Shown here piece after piece: positions 1 through 10,005 of a stretch of DNA of 14,091 nucleotides. The number at the start of each line of letters is the position of its first letter. Within the stretch, counting starts at the first letter, position 1. The translations under genes and the position numbers were made by a program. The stretch comes from Rhodobiaceae bacterium (GTDB lineage Bacteria > Pseudomonadota > Alphaproteobacteria > MED-G09): the NCBI GenBank assembly GCA_002704345.1, contig PAGD01000014.1:1-14091 (forward strand), given 5' to 3'. The notes beneath the pieces were generated by a model. The model worked only from the letters and a program-made list of their open reading frames with translations, made no database searches and was not told the origin of the DNA.

Positions 1-348
1 ACTAATGCTCCAAGTGCTACAGCACATATTGGAATTGAATATACTGCAGATTTTACAGACTCAAATCTACAAATTATTTCTCGGTTAGATTATTACTGGC
101 AGGACTCAATGTGGACTCGACTCTACAACACATCAAGAGACACAATTGACTCTTGGGATGTTATTAATGCTCAAGTTATTATTAAACCAACAGACTCTGA
201 TTTTTATGCAAGACTTTGGGTTCAAAATCTAGCTGATGATGATAACCAAACTGGTGCATATTTTACAGATCCTTCTTCAGGTCAATTTAGAAATGATTTC
301 TATATGGAACCTAGAATGTTTGGTGTTACTTTTGGAGCTAAGTTCTAA
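1..348 (+). CDS. TonB-dependent outer-membrane receptor, C-terminal fragment
   Basis: The frame is open from the first base and ends at TAA 346-348, so this is the last 115 residues of a gene that starts outside the window; the ATG at 109 is internal. The visible part reads as alternating aromatic and polar beta-strands typical of the end of a TonB-dependent receptor barrel: a segment like RLDYYWQDS, then VQNLADDDNQTGAYF (the common 'v.NL.d' strand-turn motif), and a last strand FGVTFGAKF ending in Phe, the classic C-terminal aromatic recognised by the BAM machinery. Such receptors import large or scarce solutes across the outer membrane using TonB/ExbBD energy. The ligand cannot be told because the plug and most of the barrel are missing. 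A terminator follows directly. The barrel class is fairly secure; another outer-membrane barrel is less likely. Confidence 0.75.
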   Translation, partial: TNAPSATAHIGIEYTADFTDSNLQIISRLDYYWQDSMWTRLYNTSRDTIDSWDVINAQVIIKPTDSDFYARLWVQNLADDDNQTGAYFTDPSSGQFRNDFYMEPRMFGVTFGAKF

Positions 349-369
349 ACTTAGATCATAAAAGAAATT

Positions 370-399
370 AAGCGCGGTAGAAATATCGCGCTTTTTTTT
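370..399 (+). terminator. Rho-independent terminator after the TonB receptor gene
   Basis: A GC-rich stem, AGCGCG at 371-376 pairing with CGCGCT at 387-392 (plus the outer A370-T393 pair), encloses a 10-base loop and runs straight into a T tract at 392-399. It lies 22 bases past the receptor stop. It is the only strong intrinsic terminator I can see in the window. On the other strand the stem is followed by only a weak T-rich stretch, so it probably serves mainly the plus-strand gene while also separating it from the converging ABC gene. Confidence 0.88.
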
Positions 400-401
400 G
401 A

Positions 402-1349
402 CTATTTTTTTGAAGTAATAGAGAGAAAAACTGTTTCTAAAGACGCCCCTGAAACAGTGAAATCACTAACAGCTAAGCCCGATTCTTCAACCTTTCTGAG
501 GATATCTCTTGAAGTCTCATTTTTTGGATTATAGCCTATTATAATGTTCTTATCTTTATCAATTATTGCACCCATATCTATTAAAGTAGGGCTAAGCTCT
601 TCAATATCTTCTATAGGTTTAATAGTCAGACTTTTAGAGTCAGCATCATTTAAAATTTCTTGTGTTGGTGCACATCTTACGATTTGCCCATTATCTACAA
701 TTGCTATTGTATCACAAAGCTCTTCAGCTTCTTCAAGATAATGGGTTGTTAAAATAATTGTTGTTCCATATTCATTGAGTTTTTTAATGTAAGTCCATAA
801 TTGTTGTCGTAACTCAATATCAACACCAGCAGTTGGCTCATCTAATATTAAAATAGGAGGCCTATGAACCATAGACTTAGCGACAAGGAGTCTTCTTTTC
901 ATTCCGCCTGAAAGTGTCCGTGTATAAGAATCTGCCTTATCTTCAAGATCAAGAGTTTTTAAAAGAAAATCTACGTTTCGATCCTTAGGCATAACACCAT
1001 ACATACCAGCTTGTTGATTTAGTGTTTCTCGTGGTGAAAAAAATGGATCAACATAAATTTCTTGAGGAACAACGCCTAAAGATGCACGGACAGATCTTGG
1101 GTTTTTATCAAGATCAAATCCCCAAACGATAGCTTTACCTGATGTCTTAAGGGTTAAACCAGCAAGAATATTTATAAATGTCGATTTACCGGCGCCATTT
1201 GGGCCTAAAAGACCAAACATTGAGCCTCTAGGAATATTTAAGTCAATAGAATCAAGTGCTAGTAAATTTCCTGTACCACCAACACCTTTGTACTCTTTGG
1301 ATAATCCTTTAATCTCAATTGCACTATCTGGAAGAATTTCGTTTTTCAT
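402..1349 (-). CDS. ABC-2-type exporter ATP-binding protein
   Basis: This 315-residue protein is a cytoplasmic ATPase of the ABC-2 export family (YadG/CcmA/DrrA-like), which powers a separate membrane permease. Seen in order: Walker A GPNGAGKS at 49-56, Q-loop Gln96 in VVPQE, signature LSGGM at 146-150, Walker B ILILDEP at 166-172 with the catalytic Glu, and the switch His203 in TTHYLEEA. The roughly 80 residues after about 235 form the extra C-terminal domain common in this subfamily, ending in the 'asLEtvFl' motif. The ATG start gives the expected N-terminus; no strong Shine-Dalgarno is visible. It is divergent from polA and converges on the receptor gene, so no permease is adjacent on either side, which is unusual because the permease normally follows directly. 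The substrate is unknown: drug, lipid or polysaccharide export are all possible. Confidence 0.9.
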   Translation of the reverse strand: MKNEILPDSAIEIKGLSKEYKGVGGTGNLLALDSIDLNIPRGSMFGLLGPNGAGKSTFINILAGLTLKTSGKAIVWGFDLDKNPRSVRASLGVVPQEIYVDPFFSPRETLNQQAGMYGVMPKDRNVDFLLKTLDLEDKADSYTRTLSGGMKRRLLVAKSMVHRPPILILDEPTAGVDIELRQQLWTYIKKLNEYGTTIILTTHYLEEAEELCDTIAIVDNGQIVRCAPTQEILNDADSKSLTIKPIEDIEELSPTLIDMGAIIDKDKNIIIGYNPKNETSRDILRKVEESGLAVSDFTVSGASLETVFLSITSKK

Positions 1350-1430
1350 GTCACTCTATATATATTTTAATGTAGTATATTTGAATCTTTCATCTACACA
1401 AACTAAGTGCAATAGTAAAATATAAAACAA

Positions 1431-4229
1431 ATGAAGAATAATCAAAAACATATATATCTTGTAGACGGCTCTACATATATTTTTAGAGCCTACCATGCCC
1501 TCCCACCTCTAACACGAAAATCAGATGGGTTTCCAGTGGGTGCAATATCTGGTTTCTGTAATATGCTAGATAAACTTATACGAGATGAAAAACAGAAAAA
1601 TAATTTAACACATCTTCTTGTTGTCTTTGATGCCTCGGGAAAAACTTTTCGTAATAAAATATATTCCGACTATAAGGCTAATAGATCATCTCCACCAGAA
1701 GATCTTATTCCACAGTTTCCTATTATTAGAGAAGCAACTGATGCATTTAATGTCCCTCACGTTGAGCTATTGGGATATGAGGCTGATGATTTAATTGCAA
1801 GTTATACTAAATCGGCTCTTTCAAAAGGTATGCAGGTAACGATCGTTTCATCAGATAAAGACTTGATGCAATTAGTAGGTAAAGGCGCAAGCATGTTAGA
1901 TACGATGAAAAATCGTATAATTAATGATAACGAAGTTATTGAAAAATTTGGGGTAAAACCAGATAAAGTTATTGATGTTCAATCTTTAGCAGGAGACTCA
2001 ATTGATAATGTCCCCGGTGTTCCTGGCATAGGAATCAAAACAGCTGCTCTATTAATTAATGAATATGGCAATTTAGATAAGTTAATTGAGAACGCTTCAC
2101 AAATTAAGCAAACAAAGAGAAGAGAGAGCATTATAGAGTTTGCAGAGCAAGCCAGGATAAGTAGAGAGTTAGTTACACTAAAAGACGATATTGAACTTCC
2201 AATATCTATTGATGATATAGAAATTCAATCAATAGAGCCAAAGAGATTAATTGCTTTTCTAAAAGCAATGGAGTTTAAAACACTAACCGAAAAAAAAGCT
2301 AAAGAATTTAATATTTCAATTGATGAAATAGATTCACAAAAATTAGAATTAAACTTTAATCCCTCAGAAGATATACAAAAAAAAGAAAAGACTGAGGAAA
2401 ATATCAAAAATTTTGAATATGAGAAGTATTCCACCATTCATAACATTGAAGAACTGATAGAATGGAAAGAAAAAATTTTAGAGAAGGGCTTCGTCGCAAT
2501 TGATACTGAAACAGATTCTTTAAATGCAATTGAGGCAAACCTTATAGGGTTTTCAATGGCCATTAATAATAATGAAGCCTGCTATATACCATTAAACCAT
2601 TTAGAAGAAAGACCGCAAATAGAATTAAATCACGCATTAGAGATTTTAAAAGAAATAATGGAAGACGAAAGTATTTTAAAAATACTTCATAATAAAAAAT
2701 ATGACGGATTAGTTCTCCAAAAATATAATATATCAATTACACCTTACGATGATACAATGTTAATTTCATATTCAATCGGCTCTGGTGGAATAAGGCATAA
2801 CCTAGATGCATTAGCTAAAAATTACCTATCACATAATACAATGTCATTTAAAGAAATTGCAGGAACAGGTAAGAGCCAAAAATTATTTAATGAAATTGAT
2901 ATTAATACAGCTACTAAATATGCTGCGGAAGACGCAGATGTAACTCTCAGACTATGGAAAATTTTAAAGCCTAAGTTAACACAAGATAGGCTTTCTTCTG
3001 TTTACGAAACAATTGAGAGACCTTTGGCAAAAGTAATTATGGATATGGAAAATCATGGTGTTTCTATAGATGAAAAAATACTCAATAAATTATCTGAAAA
3101 ATTTGAAGGAAAAATAAAGAATATTGAAAAAAGTTGTTTTGAATTAGTAGGAGAGGAATTTAACCTTGGGTCACCTAAGCAAATTGGTGAGATATTATTT
3201 GATAAACTTGGCATAAAGGGCGGAAAAAAAACTCCCTCGGGATCTTGGTCTACTGACGCTGATACTCTGACTTTTCTAGCCTCAAACGGTAATGCTCTTC
3301 CTAAACTCCTCTTGGAATGGAGAGGACTTTCAAAATTAAAATCAACTTATACTGATGCACTTCCAACATTTGTTAGTAAAACAACTAATAGAATACATAC
3401 ATCTTATGCTATGTCATCAACATCAACAGGGAGACTATCATCGTCAGACCCTAATTTACAAAATATACCTATCCGTAATGAAGATGGGCGTGAAATTAGA
3501 AGTGCATTTGTTGCAGAAGAAGGAAGTTCTTTGATTAGCGCTGATTATAGTCAAATTGAATTAAGGATTATTGCCCATATGGCGGATGATAATAATCTTA
3601 AACAAGCCTTTAGAGAAAAAATTGACATTCATTCCTTAACGGCATCAGAAGTTTTTGGGATACCCTTGAAAGATATGGATAATGAAACAAGGCGTAAAGC
3701 GAAAGCTATAAACTTTGGGATAATTTATGGTATTTCTGCTTTTGGTTTATCTAATCAACTTGATATATCACGATCTGAGGCCTCTGATTATATAAGATCA
3801 TATTTTGAAAAATTTCCATCGATAAGAGATTACATGGAAACAACAAAAGAATTTGCAAAAGATAATGGATTTGTAAAAACCTTATTTGGAAGAAAATGTA
3901 TAATAGAAGGCTCTGCAAATCGTGGTCCCGGAGGAAAAGCTTTCATGGAAAGAGCTGCAATTAATGCACCAATTCAAGGTACGGCAGCTGATATAATTAA
4001 AAGAGCTATGATAAAGATCCCTCAAGTTTTAAAAAAGGAAAGTCTCTCATCAAAAATGATTATGCAAGTACATGATGAATTAATTTTTGAAACCAAGGAT
4101 GATGAAATCGGCAAAACTATAGAAATAGTAAAAAATCAAATGTCTCAAGCTCATAAACCAGTTGTTAATTTATCAGTTGATTTAGAAGTAGAAGCAGCCT
4201 TTGGAAAGAATTGGGATCAAGCACACTAA
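1431..4229 (+). CDS. polA: DNA polymerase I
   Basis: This is a 932-residue, full-length family A polymerase for Okazaki-fragment processing and gap filling in repair. The 5'-3' nuclease (about 1-295) keeps its acidic residues: Asp12, Asp67 in VVFDASG, GYEADD at 115-120, SSDKD at 140-144, and the helix-hairpin-helix GVPGIGIKTA at 196-205. A charged linker (about 300-335) leads to the 3'-5' proofreading domain with DTET at 358-361 (Asp358, Glu360), Asp440/441, and YAAEDAD at 497-503. The polymerase domain has motif A SADYSQIELR (Asp705), motif B from RRKAKAINFG to IIYG with Phe762, and motif C VHDE at 880-883. All three activities look intact. Phe762 is the normal dideoxynucleotide-discriminating residue, unlike the Tyr of T7-type phage enzymes. 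The start lacks a recognisable Shine-Dalgarno but fits the family N-terminus. It ends 8 bases from the converging pckA stop. Confidence 0.98.
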   Translation: MKNNQKHIYLVDGSTYIFRAYHALPPLTRKSDGFPVGAISGFCNMLDKLIRDEKQKNNLTHLLVVFDASGKTFRNKIYSDYKANRSSPPEDLIPQFPIIREATDAFNVPHVELLGYEADDLIASYTKSALSKGMQVTIVSSDKDLMQLVGKGASMLDTMKNRIINDNEVIEKFGVKPDKVIDVQSLAGDSIDNVPGVPGIGIKTAALLINEYGNLDKLIENASQIKQTKRRESIIEFAEQARISRELVTLKDDIELPISIDDIEIQSIEPKRLIAFLKAMEFKTLTEKKAKEFNISIDEIDSQKLELNFNPSEDIQKKEKTEENIKNFEYEKYSTIHNIEELIEWKEKILEKGFVAIDTETDSLNAIEANLIGFSMAINNNEACYIPLNHLEERPQIELNHALEILKEIMEDESILKILHNKKYDGLVLQKYNISITPYDDTMLISYSIGSGGIRHNLDALAKNYLSHNTMSFKEIAGTGKSQKLFNEIDINTATKYAAEDADVTLRLWKILKPKLTQDRLSSVYETIERPLAKVIMDMENHGVSIDEKILNKLSEKFEGKIKNIEKSCFELVGEEFNLGSPKQIGEILFDKLGIKGGKKTPSGSWSTDADTLTFLASNGNALPKLLLEWRGLSKLKSTYTDALPTFVSKTTNRIHTSYAMSSTSTGRLSSSDPNLQNIPIRNEDGREIRSAFVAEEGSSLISADYSQIELRIIAHMADDNNLKQAFREKIDIHSLTASEVFGIPLKDMDNETRRKAKAINFGIIYGISAFGLSNQLDISRSEASDYIRSYFEKFPSIRDYMETTKEFAKDNGFVKTLFGRKCIIEGSANRGPGGKAFMERAAINAPIQGTAADIIKRAMIKIPQVLKKESLSSKMIMQVHDELIFETKDDEIGKTIEIVKNQMSQAHKPVVNLSVDLEVEAAFGKNWDQAH

Positions 4230-4237
4230 ATGTAAAA

Positions 4238-5845
4238 TTATGATAGATTAATTCTTGGCGCTGCCTGAATAACATCTTGGTCAACATGCTCTTCATAAGT
4301 TGAAAAATTATTAGTAAACATTTCTACTAGTTTCGTTGCTTGAGCATCATAATTATCTTTATTTGACCAAGTATTTCTAGGATCTAGTATAGTTTGATCA
4401 ACTCCCTCTACTGATAAAGGTACTTCAAATCCAAAAAATTGGTCATTTCTCATTTCAGCACTATTAAGTGTTCCATTTAAAGCGGCAGATAATAAAGCAC
4501 GAGTAGCTTTTATAGGCATCCTATTACCCACACCAACTGGTCCACCAGACCAACCTGTATTGACCAACCAACAATTTACATCGTATTTATGAATAAGGTT
4601 CTTTAATAAATTACCATATTCAGATGGGTGTCTTGGCATAAAAGGTGCTCCAAAACATGCAGAAAATGTTGCCTCGGGCTCAGTTACACCCTTCTCAGTA
4701 CCAGCTACTTTTGCAGTATAACCAGATAAAAAATGATACATTGTTTGAGATCCTGAAAGTTTGGCGATTGGAGGTAAAACTCCAAAAGCATCGCATGTCA
4801 AAAGAATAATATTCTTTGGTATAGGGCCTCTCCCAGTTTCACTTGAATTTGGAATAAAGGATAAAGGATAAGCACCACGAGTATTCTCAGCAAGAGTATC
4901 ATCATCAAGATCTAATTCACCAGTTTCTTCATTTAGAACTACATTTTCTAAAATAGTTCCTACCTTTTTAGTTGTTTCATATATTTCTGGCTCTGCATCT
5001 TTTGATAATCTTATCATTTTAGCGTAACAACCGCCTTCAAAGTTAAAGACACCATTCTCTGACCATCCATGCTCATCATCACCAATTAAAGTTCTTTTTG
5101 GATCTGCAGATAGAGTTGTTTTTCCAGTACCTGAGAGGCCAAAAAATATTGCAGAGTCATTTTCGTTTCCAACATTCACAGAACAATGCATTGGCATTAC
5201 ATTTTTAGGAGGTAATAGAAAATTTAGCATTGTAAATACAGATTTTTTAATTTCACCTGCATATGATGTTCCAGCTATTAAAACAATCTTTTTGGCAAAG
5301 TTAACCGCTATAACTGTTTCTGAACGAGAGCCATGTCTATTTGGGTCAGCCTTAAAGCTTGGTAAATCTATTATAACAAACTCAGGATCGAAATCCGTCT
5401 TTTCTTCATCTTTAACAGTTATTAATAAATTTTGAATAAATAGAGAATGCCAGGCATATTCTGTATAAATTCTTGTGGGTAATCTATATTGAAGATCTGC
5501 CCCACCATAAAGATCCTGAATAAAAAGATCCTTATCATTTGAAAAATCGATCATGTCTTTATAAAGAGTATCAAAATTATCCTCAGACATTTCTTTTGCG
5601 TTATTCCACCAAATTGCATCTTCGTTTGCAGATTCCTTGACAACGAATTTATCTTGAGCAGATCTGCCAGTATGTACCCCTGTTTCTACAACCATGGCGC
5701 CGTCTTTAGATAACTTTCCTTCGCCGCGTTCTAATATAATTTTATATATTTCTTGTTGATTTAAATTCCAGAAAACACTATTTAATGATGAAAATCCATG
5801 ATTTTCGGGACCTGATGCTGAAAAATTTTCACCTACTTCTCTCAC
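4238..5845 (-). CDS. pckA: Phosphoenolpyruvate carboxykinase (ATP)
   Basis: This cytosolic enzyme converts oxaloacetate plus ATP to phosphoenolpyruvate, CO2 and ADP, the first committed step of gluconeogenesis from TCA intermediates. The 535 residues match the usual length of the ATP-dependent class. Seen: substrate-binding THTGRS-type motif with Arg61, [10 protein letters not shown] at 192-201 with the metal-site lysines, MHCSVNVG at 219-226, the P-loop GLSGTGKTT at 236-244, metal-binding LIGDDEHGW at 253-261, FEGGCYAK at 269-276, and DAFGVLPP at 352-359. The start is GTG at 5845: a strong AAGGGG lies 6 bases upstream and an in-frame TAA follows two codons upstream, so no earlier start is possible. 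It is divergent from the chvI-like gene, the standard alphaproteobacterial arrangement. In Agrobacterium pckA is acid-induced under ChvG/ChvI; similar control here is inferred from position only. Confidence 0.98.
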   Translation of the reverse strand: MREVGENFSASGPENHGFSSLNSVFWNLNQQEIYKIILERGEGKLSKDGAMVVETGVHTGRSAQDKFVVKESANEDAIWWNNAKEMSEDNFDTLYKDMIDFSNDKDLFIQDLYGGADLQYRLPTRIYTEYAWHSLFIQNLLITVKDEEKTDFDPEFVIIDLPSFKADPNRHGSRSETVIAVNFAKKIVLIAGTSYAGEIKKSVFTMLNFLLPPKNVMPMHCSVNVGNENDSAIFFGLSGTGKTTLSADPKRTLIGDDEHGWSENGVFNFEGGCYAKMIRLSKDAEPEIYETTKKVGTILENVVLNEETGELDLDDDTLAENTRGAYPLSFIPNSSETGRGPIPKNIILLTCDAFGVLPPIAKLSGSQTMYHFLSGYTAKVAGTEKGVTEPEATFSACFGAPFMPRHPSEYGNLLKNLIHKYDVNCWLVNTGWSGGPVGVGNRMPIKATRALLSAALNGTLNSAEMRNDQFFGFEVPLSVEGVDQTILDPRNTWSNKDNYDAQATKLVEMFTNNFSTYEEHVDQDVIQAAPRINLS

Positions 5846-5851
5846 TATTTA

Positions 5852-5857
5852 CCCCTT
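5852..5857 (-). promoter_or_regulatory. Shine-Dalgarno AAGGGG setting the pckA GTG start
   Basis: On the minus strand AAGGGG is followed by TAAATA and then GTG (5845-5843), a six-base spacing. It is the strongest ribosome-binding match in this intergenic region and supports the GTG start over any internal ATG. Confidence 0.75.
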
Positions 5858-5878
5858 AATTTATAAATATAATTCACA

Positions 5879-5906
5879 CTTATATCAGAAAATTCTCAAC
5901 AAGCAA
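5879..5906 (-). promoter_or_regulatory. Candidate sigma-70 promoter for pckA
   Basis: Reading the minus strand, TTGCTT (5906-5901) is a 3/6 match to the -35 box and TATAAG (5884-5879) a 5/6 match to the -10 box, with a 16-base spacer. The -10 box ends about 33 bases upstream of the GTG. The element overlaps the -35 region of the divergent chvI promoter candidate. AT-rich sequence gives many chance matches, so this is tentative. Confidence 0.35.
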
Positions 5907-5924
5907 TGTAAGGTACTATATAGT
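5896..5924 (+). promoter_or_regulatory. Candidate sigma-70 promoter for the chvI-chvG-EIIA operon
   Basis: TCAACA at 5896-5901 (4/6 to TTGACA) and TATAGT at 5919-5924 (5/6 to TATAAT) are separated by exactly 17 bases. Transcription would start near 5931, giving a leader of about 30 bases before the ATG at 5962. The -10 box lies in a 10-base palindrome, ACTATATAGT (5915-5924). The pckA promoter candidate overlaps it on the other strand. Confidence 0.45.
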
Positions 5925-5937
5925 TTATTCAAGAGAA

Positions 5938-5949
5938 TTAGTTAACTAA
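5938..5949 (+). repeat. 12-bp perfect palindrome in the chvI leader
   Basis: TTAGTTAACTAA reads identically on both strands and falls just downstream of the predicted chvI transcription start, 12 bases before the ATG. It could be an operator half-site pair for a dimeric regulator, perhaps ChvI itself, or a chance palindrome in AT-rich DNA. The overlapping GAGAATT (5933-5939) is the inverted copy of AATTCTC at 5891-5897 on the other side of the promoter core. Confidence 0.35.
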
Positions 5950-5961
5950 AAAAGGCTTAAA

Positions 5962-6657
5962 ATGACTCATATATGTTTAATTGACGATGATCAGAATATT
6001 CTAGCTTCTTTAAGCTTAGCACTTAAGTCTGAAGGTTATATAATTAGTACTTTTTCAGATGGCCTTTCTGGATTGAATTCGCTTAAAGAGGATGATTATG
6101 ATATTGCTATATTAGATATTAAAATGCCTAGGCTTGATGGTTTAGAGGTTTTACAAAAACTAAGACAAGCATCTAATTTACCTGTCATTTTTCTAACCTC
6201 AAAAGATGAGGAGGTTGATCAACTTCTTGGCCTAAAAATGGGTGCAGATGATTATATTACAAAACCATTCTCACAGAAATTATTAATTGAAAGAGTAAAA
6301 GCTATTCTAAGGCGCTCTAAAGATACTCTGACTTCAAATGATAAAGAAACCAGTAATATAATAAAGAGAGGAAAGCTATCGTTAAATATGAGTAGATATG
6401 AGTGCTTTTGGGATGATGTTGCAATTAAATTAACGGTCACAGAATTTCTTCTTTTGGAATCTTTAGCATCTAGGCCAGGATATGTTAAAAGTAGAGATCA
6501 GCTTATGTCGGCTGCTTATGATGATGATATTTATGTAGATGATAGAACCATCGATAGCCATATAAAACGATTGAGAAGAAAGTTTAAAAATTTAGATAAA
6601 AATTTTGAATCAATTGAGACACTTTATGGTGTCGGGTATCGTTATATTAAAGAATAA
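5962..6657 (+). CDS. chvI: OmpR-family response regulator, ChvI-like
   Basis: This 231-residue two-domain transcription factor has a receiver domain (about 1-120) with the acidic cluster Asp8-Asp9-Asp10, phosphoacceptor Asp52 in AILDIKMP, Thr79 in FLTSKDEE, and Lys101 in YITKPF. A winged-helix DNA-binding domain (about 130-231) follows, with the recognition region [16 protein letters not shown] and the C-terminal YGVGYRY hairpin. The segment [22 protein letters not shown] is characteristic of ChvI/ExoI-type regulators of alphaproteobacteria, which act with ChvG in acid and envelope signalling. A weak AAGG precedes the ATG by 6 bases. The stop TAA shares its last base with the ATG of the sensor gene (TAATG at 6655-6659), indicating translational coupling. 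The regulator class is certain; the ChvI assignment leans on motif and on divergent pckA. Confidence 0.92.
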   Translation: MTHICLIDDDQNILASLSLALKSEGYIISTFSDGLSGLNSLKEDDYDIAILDIKMPRLDGLEVLQKLRQASNLPVIFLTSKDEEVDQLLGLKMGADDYITKPFSQKLLIERVKAILRRSKDTLTSNDKETSNIIKRGKLSLNMSRYECFWDDVAIKLTVTEFLLLESLASRPGYVKSRDQLMSAAYDDDIYVDDRTIDSHIKRLRRKFKNLDKNFESIETLYGVGYRYIKE

Positions 6658-8186
6658 TGTTTAGTTTCTTAAAAATAAAATCTCTAGGTTCAAGAATTAT
6701 TGCGATAAATTTAATAGGTCTAATCTTTCTTGCCATAGGGTTTATATTAGTTGATAAATCTGAAAATAATCTTATTGAAGCCAGGAAAGAAGCTCTTATC
6801 TTGCAGGCAAATCTTATTGCATTTTCTTTTACATTGAGTTCAGACGTCTCAAGCCAAGATAATAATATAGATAATTTATTCTTAACGAGAAATTGGTCAT
6901 CAACAAAAATTGCTAGAACTCAAATCTTCAATGATAATCTCATTAAAATATTTGACTCGAGAGACTTTCAAAAAAAAGAAGATGAAAAAGAAGAATCTCA
7001 AAAAATTTTTTTCTCAAATTATATTAAAAAGATCGTTGAATTTTTTGATAGAGATGCACCCCTTTTACCCGAAGTTGGATACTCTAGTGCTGACCTAAGA
7101 GAAGCTATTCAAGGAAAAACAAAAGCATCAGAGTATAAATTAAGAAATGGTGGGATCACCGTTCATGTAAGCATACCACTTGAAAGAAATAACTCAAAAA
7201 AAGAAGTTCTGTTATTATCAACTCAAGAAGGTGATATAGGAAGAATACTGCAGGAAGAAAGGCAAAGATACTTAAGAGCCTTTATTATCGCTCTATCAAT
7301 AAGTTTATTCCTATCAATATCTTTATCGAGCACAATTGCTAGGCCTCTTAATAGACTTGCTAGGGCTACAGAAGGCGTTTCTAATGCTGGTATTGGAGAA
7401 ATACCTGCTATGGAAGGTAGAAAAGACGAAATTGGAGTATTAGCAAAATCAGTAAAAAGAATGACAAGAGCTCTTCAGGATAGAGTTAAGTCCGTTGAGG
7501 CGTTTGCTGCTGATGTTGCGCATGAACTCAAAAATCCATTAACATCTCTTCAAAGTGCTATAGAAACCATACAAATATCCAATGAAGAAGAAGAGAAAAA
7601 ACAATTAATTAAAATTGCCTTTAAAGATTTAAAAAGATTAGACCGTTTAATTTCTGATATCTCATCATCGTCTAGGCTAGAGGTAGAGCTTGCAAAAGGT
7701 GAATTTGATATAATAGATATTAGAGACGTTCTAGAATCTGTAATGGAGGTAACAAAAACAAATATTACTAAAAAAATGAATGTTGATATAAATCTTAAAT
7801 TACCTAAAAATAAAATAGAGATCCTTGGAATTGGCGACCGTATTGCGCAAGTATTTTACAATTTAGTAGATAATGCATTATCATTCTCTAAAGAAGGTTC
7901 TACTATAGATATTGTTGCTACAACGACAGAAAACGAAGCTATTATAGAAATTAAAGATCAAGGACCTGGTATCCCAAAGGAAAATCTTGGAAGAATTTTT
8001 GAAAGGTTTTATACATTCCGACCAGAAGAAAAAACCTTTGGAAATAATTCAGGGCTTGGCTTATCAATTTGCAAACAGATAATAAAATCATTAAATGGAA
8101 CGATAATTGCTACTAATGCATTGGAAGGTGGTGCAGTTTTTACTATAACCCTTCCATTAAGCAAAAATAGGAAAGAAAGAAAATGA
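6657..8186 (+). CDS. chvG: Sensor histidine kinase, ChvG-like
   Basis: This 509-residue inner-membrane sensor kinase is the likely partner of the preceding regulator. Transmembrane segment 1 is at about 14-32, a periplasmic sensing domain at about 33-205 (including a strongly charged run near 106-116), transmembrane segment 2 at about 206-225, and a HAMP domain at about 226-280. The dimerisation/phosphoacceptor helix carries AHELKNP with His289. The ATPase domain has the N box YNLVDNALSF (Asn402, Asn406), G1 DQGPGIP at 434-440, F box ERFYTF, and G2 GLGLS at 466-470, so it should be catalytically competent. As I recall, rhizobial ChvG proteins are several tens of residues longer, so the sensory part here appears reduced. 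In rhizobia the periplasmic inhibitor ExoR controls ChvG; no exoR-like gene lies in this window. It overlaps the EIIA start by 4 bases. Confidence 0.92.
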   Translation: MFSFLKIKSLGSRIIAINLIGLIFLAIGFILVDKSENNLIEARKEALILQANLIAFSFTLSSDVSSQDNNIDNLFLTRNWSSTKIARTQIFNDNLIKIFDSRDFQKKEDEKEESQKIFFSNYIKKIVEFFDRDAPLLPEVGYSSADLREAIQGKTKASEYKLRNGGITVHVSIPLERNNSKKEVLLLSTQEGDIGRILQEERQRYLRAFIIALSISLFLSISLSSTIARPLNRLARATEGVSNAGIGEIPAMEGRKDEIGVLAKSVKRMTRALQDRVKSVEAFAADVAHELKNPLTSLQSAIETIQISNEEEEKKQLIKIAFKDLKRLDRLISDISSSSRLEVELAKGEFDIIDIRDVLESVMEVTKTNITKKMNVDINLKLPKNKIEILGIGDRIAQVFYNLVDNALSFSKEGSTIDIVATTTENEAIIEIKDQGPGIPKENLGRIFERFYTFRPEEKTFGNNSGLGLSICKQIIKSLNGTIIATNALEGGAVFTITLPLSKNRKERK

Positions 8187-8590
8187 TTGGTATTATTATT
8201 GTAACGCATGGAAATTTAGCTTTAGAACTTAAGTCTGCAATGGAGCATATCTTAGGAATTCAAAAAAATATTGAGATAATATCTATTAAACCAGACGATG
8301 ATTTGGAAATTAAAAAATCTGCCTTAGAAGAATCAATAAAAAAAGTTGATGAAGAAAATGGAGTTATAATTTTAACAGACATGTTTGGTGGAACTCCTTC
8401 AAATTTAGCTATATCTCTCCTGAAAATAGGAAAAGTTGAAATAATATCAGGTGTTAATCTCCCAATGCTAATAAAATTAGTTGGCCTCCGTGATTCCAAT
8501 GATCTTCAAAAAGTTGCTACAGAAAGTAAGGAGTCTGCTCAAAAATATATTTCCATTGCCAGTGAAATATTATCTGAAAATAATAAATAG
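8183..8590 (+). CDS. PTS EIIA component, mannose (EIIA-Man) family
   Basis: This is a 135-residue cytoplasmic phosphocarrier of the mannose/fructose/sorbose EIIA fold. The phosphorylatable His9 sits in IIVTHG at the N-terminus, and the other family signatures, TDMFGGTPSN and SGVNLPML, are present, so it should accept phosphate from HPr. Its ATG overlaps the stop of the sensor kinase (ATGA at 8183-8186), so it is the third gene of a coupled operon. In many alphaproteobacteria this gene (ptsM/manX-like) forms an incomplete, regulatory PTS with hprK, rapZ and ptsH around it and has no sugar-transporting EIIB/C/D. Here none of those three genes lies beside it: the kinase gene precedes it directly and ahcY follows after 119 bases. 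The family is certain; its phosphate donor and target here are unknown. Confidence 0.93.
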   Translation: MIGIIIVTHGNLALELKSAMEHILGIQKNIEIISIKPDDDLEIKKSALEESIKKVDEENGVIILTDMFGGTPSNLAISLLKIGKVEIISGVNLPMLIKLVGLRDSNDLQKVATESKESAQKYISIASEILSENNK

Positions 8591-8685
8591 CCTTCTTAAT
8601 AAATTTAATTTCAAAAAGATTATTATACTCTTAAATAACTTGTTTAATTTTCGTGTAATATCTTAATTTTCATTATATATAGTAG

Positions 8686-10002
<1,317 letters not shown>

Positions 10003-10005
10003 TTT

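Noticed and set aside
1350..1430. Promoters for polA and the divergent ABC gene
   Set aside because: TTGAAT at 1381-1386 could be a -35 box but no reasonable -10 lies 16-18 bases away, and the many TATA-like strings here are expected by chance, so no promoter is called.
8481..8666. 61-codon frame overlapping the end of the EIIA gene
   Set aside because: It is out of frame with a clearly recognised EIIA, is rich in Lys, Asn, Ile and Leu as expected for random AT-rich sequence, and lacks a ribosome-binding site.
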